Source: Agromyces subbeticus DSM 16689
Lineage (GTDB): Bacteria > Actinomycetota > Actinomycetes > Actinomycetales > Microbacteriaceae
NCBI RefSeq assembly: GCF_000421565.1
Contig: NZ_ATXG01000002.1
Coordinates: 1-64,000, forward strand
Reading direction: 5' to 3'
DNA: 64,000 nt
The notes beneath the pieces were generated by a model. It ran no database searches and was not told the DNA's origin. It was given only the letters and a program-made list of their open reading frames with translations. A program made the position numbers and the translations under genes. Of this stretch, positions 26,079-32,133 are shown in pieces; within the stretch, counting starts at the first letter, position 1; each line of letters starts with the position of its first letter.

Positions 26079-26672
26079 TCAGTCGTCGAACCCGCGCGCG
26101 GTGAGCGCGTCGCCGAGGTGTTCGGCCGTCTGCAGCGCTCGCACGATCACCGGCACCGCCAGCGCCGCGATCGACCCCTCGGCACCGCGGGCCTTCCTGG
26201 CCTCGAGCACCTCTCGAACGATCTCGGCGAGCAGCGGCACGCAGCGGATCGTGAGGGCGAGCGTCAGGCCGACGCGATCGGCGTCGATCCACCGCCGGAA
26301 CGGCCGCAGCAGCGCCTGCATCGCGTCGAGGGTCGCCGACACCGGCGTCGTCAGCGTGTAGAGCGCAGCCAGCGCGACCGCGAGCACGAGGCGCACCGCC
26401 ATCATCGCCGCCGCTTCCCAGCCGCCGAACACGACCTGCACCGGCACCGCGAACGCGAGCAGCCAGAGGATCGGAACGACCTGCTGCCAAACAAGCCGCA
26501 GCGGCAGCCATGCGATGAGGAACAGCACCATGACGAGCACGGATGCTACGGCGAGTGCCATGAGCGACCCCTGCAGGGCGACGGCGGTGACGAACGCCGC
26601 GAGGAGGCCGAGTTTCAGCAGGGCGGGCGCACGGTGCAGGAGCGACCGCCCGGGGTGGAAGACCCCGATCAT
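26079..26672 (-). CDS. bioN: ECF transporter transmembrane subunit BioN (EcfT)
   Basis: 197-residue coupling membrane protein of an energy-coupling-factor importer. Five to six hydrophobic segments are followed by two cytoplasmic coupling motifs: EARKARGAE (Ala-Arg-Gly signature) and LGDALTARGFDD near the C-terminus, which dock to the ATPase. It overlaps bioM by ATGA and is the last gene of a five-gene operon led by bioY, so assignment to the biotin system rests on context. Confidence 0.9.
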   Translation of the reverse strand: MIGVFHPGRSLLHRAPALLKLGLLAAFVTAVALQGSLMALAVASVLVMVLFLIAWLPLRLVWQQVVPILWLLAFAVPVQVVFGGWEAAAMMAVRLVLAVALAALYTLTTPVSATLDAMQALLRPFRRWIDADRVGLTLALTIRCVPLLAEIVREVLEARKARGAEGSIAALAVPVIVRALQTAEHLGDALTARGFDD

Positions 26673-27358
26673 CGTGCACTGCCGATGAGCTCGCGATAGA
26701 CGTCGAGCGCGGGGCCGGGGCGATCGTCGGCGATCACACGGCCGCCTTCCATCACGATGACCCGATCGAACTCCTCGAGCAGTTCGAGGTGGTGGCTCAC
26801 GACGACGAGCTGCTGGGGGAGCTCGGCGAAATGCTCGCTCACGAGGCGGGCGTTACGTGCGTCGAGCAGGGTGGTCGGCTCGTCGGCGACGATGATCGAC
26901 GGCTCGGCCACGAGCACCGCGGCGAGGGCGAGCAATTGCTTCTGCCCGCCCGAGAGCCGGTGCGCGGGGCGGTCGGCGAGTTCGGTGAGGCCGAAGCGCT
27001 GCAGCGCGGCATCGACGCGCGCCGCGGCATCCGCTCGGTCGAGCTTGTGCCGGCGCAGCGTGAAGGCGACATCTTCTCGCACCGTGGGCATGACGATCTG
27101 GTTGTCGGCGTTCGTGAAGACGAAGCCGACCATGCGGCGCACCTCGCGGGCGTGACGGGCGAGATCGAGACCACCGACCGAGACCCGGCCGGAGCTCGGG
27201 GTGACGAGGCCGTTGATCATGCGGGCGAGCGTCGACTTGCCCGAGCCGTTGGCGCCGACGATGCCGATGCGGTGCTCGGCGAGCACGAGCGAGACGTCGT
27301 CGACGACGCGGTCGGGTCCGAAGTCGTGGCTCACCCGGTCGAAGACGATCTCGGTCAT
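26669..27358 (-). CDS. bioM: ECF transporter ATPase BioM
   Basis: 229-residue ABC ATPase: Walker A GANGSGKST, Q-loop VFTNADNQIVMPTVREDVAF (the NPDNQ-type loop of ECF ATPases), signature LSGGQKQLLALAAVL, Walker B IIVADEPTTLLDARN, switch His in VVVSHHLELL. It energises uptake through BioY and BioN. Start ATG 27358 overlaps the thiolase stop (ATGA), and its own stop overlaps bioN. Confidence 0.93.
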   Translation of the reverse strand: MTEIVFDRVSHDFGPDRVVDDVSLVLAEHRIGIVGANGSGKSTLARMINGLVTPSSGRVSVGGLDLARHAREVRRMVGFVFTNADNQIVMPTVREDVAFTLRRHKLDRADAAARVDAALQRFGLTELADRPAHRLSGGQKQLLALAAVLVAEPSIIVADEPTTLLDARNARLVSEHFAELPQQLVVVSHHLELLEEFDRVIVMEGGRVIADDRPGPALDVYRELIGSAR

Positions 27359-28533
27359 GATGCACGCTCCACGATCATGGCGATGCCCTGGCCGCCGCCG
27401 ATGGAGCACGCGGCGAGGCCGGGACGAGCGTCGTCGGACGCCAGCATGCGGGAGGCCAGTCGCACGAGGAGCACTGCACCGGATGCGCCCCACGGGTGGC
27501 CGAGGGCGATGGCCCCGCCATCGGCCGAGATGATCGACTCGTCGAGGCCGAGCTCGTCGCTGACGGCGAGCAGCTGGGCTGCGAACGCTTCGGTGATCTC
27601 GACGAAGCCGAGCTCGCCGGGGTCGATGCCGGCTCGGGCGAGCGCGAGACGGGCCGCCGGCGCGGCACCGAGGCCGGGCAGCGACGGGTCGCCGCCGGCG
27701 ACGGCGGCGGCTCGCACGCGGAGCGAGGGCAGGCCGAGTTCGCGCGCGAGTTGCTCGGTCGTCACGGCCATGGCTGCCGCGCCGTCGGAGAATCCGCACG
27801 AGTTTCCGGCCGTGACGGTACCACTGCCCGGCCACTCCTGGGGCGATGCGTGGTCGGCGACAGGGAACGCGGGGGAGAACCTCGCGAGTCGTGCCTCGTT
27901 CATCGACGCGCGCGGGCGATCGTCGCGAATGACGCCGTCGACGTCGACGATCTCGCCGTCGAAGACACCGCTCGCCTGGGCCGAAGCGGCGCGCGCGTGC
28001 GAGCGCGCACCCCAGGCATCCTGTCGCTCACGTGAGATGCCGCGAATCGCCGCGAGACGATCGGCCGCCGGCCCCATGTCGGGATCGGGGAACCCGGCCG
28101 GGGCGAACGGGGCTCGCGAGTAGCGCTCACCGGAGTGCGCCCAGAGCCGGTGCGGCGCCGTCGAGGCCGATTCCGCTCCGCCCGCGATGAAGAGGTCGCC
28201 GTCGCCCGCCCTGACTCGGGAGGCGGCCTGCATGACGGCGTCGAGGCCCGAGCCGCACTGCCGGTCGACGGTCACCCCCGTGACCGAGTCGCCGAGCCCT
28301 GCCCGCAGCGCCGAGACGCGGGCGACATCGCCGCCCGGGCCCATGCAGTTGCCGAGCACGACGTCGTCGATCGCGATTCCGCTCGGGGCGACCGCCCGCG
28401 CGACCTCGGCGATGACGGGCGCAGCGAGCGCGTCGACCGTGCGGCCGGCGAAGCTGCGCCCCGCGGTGCCGATCGCGGTGCGACGGGCCGCGATGATGAC
28501 CGGTGCGGAGCGAAGGTTCGGCTCACGCGTCAT
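27355..28533 (-). CDS. Thiolase-family acyltransferase in the biotin transport operon
   Basis: 392-residue thiolase with the nucleophile Cys in VDRQCGSGLDAVMQAA, the catalytic His in GHPWGASGAV and second Cys in CSIGGGQG. The usual NEAF motif reads ITEAFAAQ, with Thr in place of the Asn that orders the active-site water, so the chemistry may be altered. The order bioY-ligase-thiolase resembles Bacillus subtilis yhfU-yhfT-yhfS, which I recall as predicted to be BirA-regulated. This suggests a role in processing a CoA ester related to biotin or its precursor, not general fat breakdown. Overlaps with both neighbours (ATGA). Confidence 0.85.
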   Translation of the reverse strand: MTREPNLRSAPVIIAARRTAIGTAGRSFAGRTVDALAAPVIAEVARAVAPSGIAIDDVVLGNCMGPGGDVARVSALRAGLGDSVTGVTVDRQCGSGLDAVMQAASRVRAGDGDLFIAGGAESASTAPHRLWAHSGERYSRAPFAPAGFPDPDMGPAADRLAAIRGISRERQDAWGARSHARAASAQASGVFDGEIVDVDGVIRDDRPRASMNEARLARFSPAFPVADHASPQEWPGSGTVTAGNSCGFSDGAAAMAVTTEQLARELGLPSLRVRAAAVAGGDPSLPGLGAAPAARLALARAGIDPGELGFVEITEAFAAQLLAVSDELGLDESIISADGGAIALGHPWGASGAVLLVRLASRMLASDDARPGLAACSIGGGQGIAMIVERAS

Positions 28534-29783
28534 GCTTGGCTCCTGTCTGCTGCGAGCGGGTACGGCGAACCGAGAGTGCCGGCTGCGAGCGCGGCACGCA
28601 GCGCTCCGCGAGCGGGCTTGCCCGAGGCGGTGTCGGGAACCGGGTGCACGAACCAGCGTCGCGGGCGTTCCGCAGCGGACAGGGCCGATCGTGCCGAGGC
28701 GACGATCGCGGCGAAATCCGCCGTGCCGTCGAGCTCGACGACCGCGACGATGCGCTCGCCGAGCAGTTCGTCGGGTTCGCCGACCACCGCCGCCGCGGCG
28801 ATTCCGCCGAGGCGGAGGAGGCGCGCTTCGACGTCTTCGGCCAGCACCGTCGTGCCGGCTGTGGTGATTGCGGAATCGCCGCGCCCCAGCACGCGGAACT
28901 CGTCAGAGCCGACGCGTTCGGCGAGATCGCCGACGGTGGCGAAGCCGCGCTCGTCGCGACGCAGCATGCCGCCGCCCACGACGCCGAGCGCGAGGTAGGG
29001 CGAGCGGGCCCAGACCTCGTCACCGGAGGGGCCGGCGCGAAGCTCGACCTCCACGCCGGGGAACGGCGACAGCGGCCCGCCGTCGCCCGCCGCGACGAAG
29101 GAGAGTTCGGCTGCGCCGTAGTACTCGGTCACTCGGATGCCGCGCTGCGCCGCCTGCGCCCGGAGACCGTCGTTCATCGCCGCTCCGGCGACGATCGCCG
29201 CGGGCGGCACAACTGCGCCCTCGATCAGCCGCGCGAACCGCGTCGGCGTCGCGTGCACGATGCTCGCTCCGTCGAGCTCGTCGCCGACGGCGGCTCCGAG
29301 CCAGAGCGCGTGCAGGGCGGCGTACAGGTGCATGGAGACGTGCAGTGGGCCGGTGACCGCGACCCGGTCGGTGGCACTGAGCCCGGCGATCTCGGCGAGC
29401 GGCGCGGCCGACTCGAGCCAGGAAGCACTCGTACGGGCGACGGCCCGCGGTGCCGCGGCGGCATCGGAGGAGCCGGAGGTGAGCACTGCGAGTTCGGTGC
29501 CGGCCGGCAGGGCCGCCGAGATGCGCGCGGCCTCGCCGCGCTCGCCGCCGGTGCCGAGCTCGTTCGATTCGCCGCCGACGAGCACGGGACGACCGCGTTC
29601 CAGACAAGCGAGCACGCGAACGATGAGGTGCACCGGGTCGGTGCCGACCGGGCAGACGACGAGGTCGTCGCCCGGCGGAAGGGAGGCCGCGGCGACCGCA
29701 TCGGCGAGCTCGCCATAGCGCACGGCGTTGCCGCCGAACGTCAGGGCGAGTCCGTCGCGCGGTCCCCGAAGCCAGTCGCTCAC
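28530..29783 (-). CDS. AMP-forming acyl-CoA ligase (MenE-like size) in the biotin operon
   Basis: 417-residue ANL-superfamily enzyme, shorter than typical fatty acyl-CoA ligases (about 500+) and closer to MenE-type proteins. The P-loop is degenerate (LTSGSSDAAAAPRAV, no Lys), but EYYGAAELSF (A5), RVLGRGDSAITTAG (A8) and the catalytic Lys in DTASGKPARGAL (A10) are present. GTG 29783 overlaps the bioY stop (GTGA), and the 3' end overlaps the thiolase by ATGA. It may activate an acid imported by BioYMN, such as a biotin precursor; the substrate is inferred only from context. Confidence 0.82.
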   Translation of the reverse strand: MSDWLRGPRDGLALTFGGNAVRYGELADAVAAASLPPGDDLVVCPVGTDPVHLIVRVLACLERGRPVLVGGESNELGTGGERGEAARISAALPAGTELAVLTSGSSDAAAAPRAVARTSASWLESAAPLAEIAGLSATDRVAVTGPLHVSMHLYAALHALWLGAAVGDELDGASIVHATPTRFARLIEGAVVPPAAIVAGAAMNDGLRAQAAQRGIRVTEYYGAAELSFVAAGDGGPLSPFPGVEVELRAGPSGDEVWARSPYLALGVVGGGMLRRDERGFATVGDLAERVGSDEFRVLGRGDSAITTAGTTVLAEDVEARLLRLGGIAAAAVVGEPDELLGERIVAVVELDGTADFAAIVASARSALSAAERPRRWFVHPVPDTASGKPARGALRAALAAGTLGSPYPLAADRSQA

Positions 29784-30460
29784 GCGGTCCCGGTCGATTC
29801 GGCGGCGACGGAGCGGCGCGCCCACGGCCACGAGCGCGGCTCGATCAGGCCCGGCCAGGCGCGGTGCACGCCCTTCGCGACGAGCACCGTCACGACGACC
29901 TTGAACACATCGCCCGGCAGGAAGACGGTCGAGGCGAGCGCTGCGGCGCCGATCGGAGTGCCCGTGACCACAGAGAACACGGGGATGCCCACGAGGTAGA
30001 TCGCGACGATGCCGCCGAGCGCCGTCCACCCGAGCGCGGGCGCGATCGGGTAGCGCGGCAGCAGGCGAGCCGTCGCCCATCCGATCACGGCCGCACCGAG
30101 CAACCAGCCGAGGAGGTATCCGACCGACGGGCCGACGAAGACGCTGAGTCCGCCGCGACCGCCCGAGAGCAGGGGGAGGCCGGCTGCGACGAGCACGATG
30201 AGCAGCAGCACGGCGAGAACGCCCTTGCGCGCCCCGAGAATGGCGCCGGCGAGCATCACGCCGAGGGTCTGGAAGGTGATCGGCACCGCAGCGCCGCCGA
30301 TGGAGAGGGCGCCCGGCAGGCCGAGGGCTGCGATGAGGGCGGCGAACACCGCGATCTGGGCGAGGTCGCGAGCCGTGCTGCGGGGCCGCCGGGGTACGGG
30401 TGTCGGCACCGCCGTCGTCGCGTCGCTGTCGCTCGTGCTGGTGCTGTGGGCGGAGCTCAT
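29780..30460 (-). CDS. bioY: Biotin ECF transporter substrate-binding subunit BioY
   Basis: 226-residue S-component with six hydrophobic helices. Family features are ARDLAQIAVFAALIAALGLP, GAAVPITFQTLGVMLAGAILG and VGPSVGYLLGWLLGAAVIGW, all characteristic of BioY; FLPGDVFKVVVTVLVAKGV closes the fold. A Ser/Thr/Pro-rich cytoplasmic N-terminal extension of about 30 residues precedes it. First gene of the operon bioY-ligase-thiolase-bioM-bioN, in which each stop overlaps the next start. Confidence 0.93.
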   Translation of the reverse strand: MSSAHSTSTSDSDATTAVPTPVPRRPRSTARDLAQIAVFAALIAALGLPGALSIGGAAVPITFQTLGVMLAGAILGARKGVLAVLLLIVLVAAGLPLLSGGRGGLSVFVGPSVGYLLGWLLGAAVIGWATARLLPRYPIAPALGWTALGGIVAIYLVGIPVFSVVTGTPIGAAALASTVFLPGDVFKVVVTVLVAKGVHRAWPGLIEPRSWPWARRSVAAESTGTA

Positions 30461-30547
30461 CGGGTTCCCCTCTCGTGGCGTGCGGGCAGTTGCCCGGAAA
30501 TCACGCTACGAGCCGCGATGGAGCGTCTTCTCGATGCAGCCGTACAA

Positions 30548-30577
30548 GAATCGCCGTGCGATTTTGAATCGCCGTGC
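30548..30577. promoter_or_regulatory. Repeats and palindrome upstream of bioY
   Basis: GAATCGCCGTGC occurs twice (30548-30559 and 30566-30577, 18-bp period). Between them GCGATT-TTG-AATCGC (30558-30572) is a perfect 6+6 inverted repeat. It is 88-117 bp upstream of the bioY ATG and is locally AT-rich, so it may be the operator of the biotin operon. It matches neither the BirA site nor the corynebacterial BioQ site as I know them. Confidence 0.45.
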
Positions 30578-30630
30578 ACGAGCCCGCCGGTCGAACTCGC
30601 CGACGCCTGGTTCGTGGAGGCTCGCGACAG

Positions 30631-30670
30631 GCTCGACCAGTGAAGTGGCGGTTCGACCAGCGAAGCGGCG
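30631..30670. repeat. Two tandem 20-bp copies
   Basis: GCTCGACCAGTGAAGTGGCG is followed at once by GTTCGACCAGCGAAGCGGCG (three differences). It lies just beyond the 3' end of the minus-strand hypothetical gene at 30672. The CGACCAG-GAAG core resembles dispersed intergenic elements of this genome type. Confidence 0.65.
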
Positions 30671-30671
30671 G

Positions 30672-31130
30672 TCAGGCGGCGCGAGCGGCCTCGAGCGCCG
30701 TGGCAGCGCCGATCGTCGGCAGCTCCGAGGCCTCGACGTCGGATGCCTCGGCCGCCTGCTGCTCGACCGGAGCGACCTCGACGGGGTCGGCCCAGACGAT
30801 GAGCGGCGCGGGCTCCCAACCGAGTGCGAGCGTCTCTTCGCCGGCCGGCACGACGACGGCGACCGAATCGCGCTCGTCGAGAATGGCGCGGGTGAGCTCG
30901 GCGGCGATCTGGTGCGTCAGCATCGCGTGGAAGATGCGGTCGGTGTCGCCGTCGGACTTGCGCACGAGCGACCAGCCTCCGCCGGGGCCGATGAACTCGG
31001 ACAACCTCGTGTTCAGGAGATCGAAGATGTGCTCACCGCGAAGGTCGGCCGCGGTAGGGCGCGGCGTCGGGGCGGCAGCATGGGCGGAGGCCTGGGCGGC
31101 AAGCCGTGCACGGCGCCAGCGGCGGAACAT
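30672..31130 (-). CDS. Hypothetical protein, 152 aa
   Basis: Not recognised. The N-terminus is basic and Ala-rich (MFRRWRRARLAAQASAH), the middle has RGEHIFDLLNTRLSEFIG and a predicted helical stretch FHAMLTHQIAAELTRAIL, and the C-terminus is acidic and Ala/Glu-rich. No membrane segment or signal peptide is clear. A GAGAGGGG ribosome site precedes the ATG. Codon use is typical of the genome, and it stands alone between bioY and the TetR/MMPL cluster. Confidence 0.7.
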   Translation of the reverse strand: MFRRWRRARLAAQASAHAAAPTPRPTAADLRGEHIFDLLNTRLSEFIGPGGGWSLVRKSDGDTDRIFHAMLTHQIAAELTRAILDERDSVAVVVPAGEETLALGWEPAPLIVWADPVEVAPVEQQAAEASDVEASELPTIGAATALEAARAA

Positions 31131-31234
31131 CGGTGGCCCCTCTCGTGAGGTCGTTTTCGGGTCGTTCGTCCCAGTTTCGGGCACAGCGCTGCGGATCGCG
31201 CGTGACACGCCGCGAAATGGCCGCGCGGCCCCGG

Positions 31235-31423
31235 TTATTCGCCGAGTTCGGGGTGCCTGGTCTCTTCCGCGACCGTGCCGATCGCGATCGCGAGGCTCGC
31301 CGCCCACGACACCCACATGAGCAGCAGTCGCCAGTCGCGCGGTCCTGAGGCCGTCGCCTTCGCCACGCCGATGCCGCTGATGACGGCACTGATCACGGCT
31401 CCGCTGAAGAGGTACTTGCGCAT
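31235..31423 (-). CDS. Small membrane protein, 62 aa
   Basis: Two hydrophobic helices (YLFSGAVISAVISGIGVAKA and LLMWVSWAASLAIAIGTVA) joined by SGPRDWR, with a short charged tail. No ribosome site, but TAGCGT lies 6 nt before the ATG, the leaderless pattern seen repeatedly in this window. No family recognised. Confidence 0.62.
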   Translation of the reverse strand: MRKYLFSGAVISAVISGIGVAKATASGPRDWRLLLMWVSWAASLAIAIGTVAEETRHPELGE

Positions 31424-31429
31424 GCCGCC

Positions 31430-31435
31430 ACGCTA
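31430..31435 (-). promoter_or_regulatory. -10 element of the 62-aa membrane protein gene (leaderless type)
   Basis: TAGCGT on the minus strand, 6 nt before the ATG at 31423. Confidence 0.45.
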
Positions 31436-31472
31436 CCGCCTGTGCCGCCGGGCTGGGAGACATCCGTGAATC

Positions 31473-31505
31473 TGACCGATCGTGCAGAAGCTGACCGATC
31501 GGTCA
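31473..31505. promoter_or_regulatory. TetR-type operator of the TetR-MMPL-YhgE operon
   Basis: TGACCGATCGGTCA (31492-31505) is a perfect 14-bp palindrome 14 bp upstream of the tetR ATG, and a partial copy TGACCGATCG lies at 31473-31482. The TTGACCGATCGGTCAA type of site is common for TetR repressors of actinobacterial exporters. Confidence 0.75.
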
Positions 31506-31519
31506 ATTACCGTGGAGCC

Positions 31520-32122
31520 ATGCCCACCGATGCTCCATCGCCCACCCGCGTGCGCGCCAGCGATGAACTGCGCGAGGTCGCCTTGCAGCAGTTCGCGACC
31601 GTCGGCTTCGCCGCGAGCTCGCTGCAGCACATCGCCGACCACGCCGGCTACTCGAAGTCGAGCGTGCTCTATCACTACGCCTCGAAAGAGGCGCTGCTCG
31701 AGGCGGCGATCGGCCCGGCCATCGACCGGCTCGAGACCCTGCTGCGCGAGTTCGTCGACGGCGGTCGCGGTCAAGCCGCGCGCGCCGTGTTCATCGAGCG
31801 CTTCGTCGACTTCCTGCTCGGCAACCGGCTCGCGGTGCACACCTTCGTCAACCAGGGCCAGTCGCTGCGCGGCCTGCCCGTGATCGAACGTGCGAACACG
31901 GCCATCCGCGGCCTCGCCGACTCGATCTGCGACGAGCACGCGACGATCGCCGAGCAGATGCGCTTCGGTGTCGCGCTCGCCGGTGCGACGTACACGCTCG
32001 TCGCCGGTGCCACCTTCCTCGACGACGATGACGCCCGGCCGATCGCCGACGACGACGTGCGCGACGCGCTCATCACCGTGCTCTCCGAACTGCTGCTCAC
32101 GGCCGACGGCCTCCCCGACTGA
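31520..32122 (+). CDS. TetR-family regulator of the MMPL exporter
   Basis: 200 residues. DNA-binding domain: SDELREVALQQFATVGFAAS, then LQHIADHAGYSKSSVLYHYASKEALL, a typical TetR helix-turn-helix. The C-terminal ligand domain is not assigned. It precedes the MMPL gene by 11 nt and has a perfect palindrome just upstream, so it most likely represses its own operon and is released by an exported compound. Confidence 0.9.
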   Translation: MPTDAPSPTRVRASDELREVALQQFATVGFAASSLQHIADHAGYSKSSVLYHYASKEALLEAAIGPAIDRLETLLREFVDGGRGQAARAVFIERFVDFLLGNRLAVHTFVNQGQSLRGLPVIERANTAIRGLADSICDEHATIAEQMRFGVALAGATYTLVAGATFLDDDDARPIADDDVRDALITVLSELLLTADGLPD

Positions 32123-32133
32123 GAGGCCCGACC

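Noticed and set aside
26669..27358. bioM/bioN considered as a cobalt or nickel (CbiO/CbiQ) transporter
   Set aside because: They are translationally coupled in one operon with bioY, and no CbiM/CbiN-type component is present.
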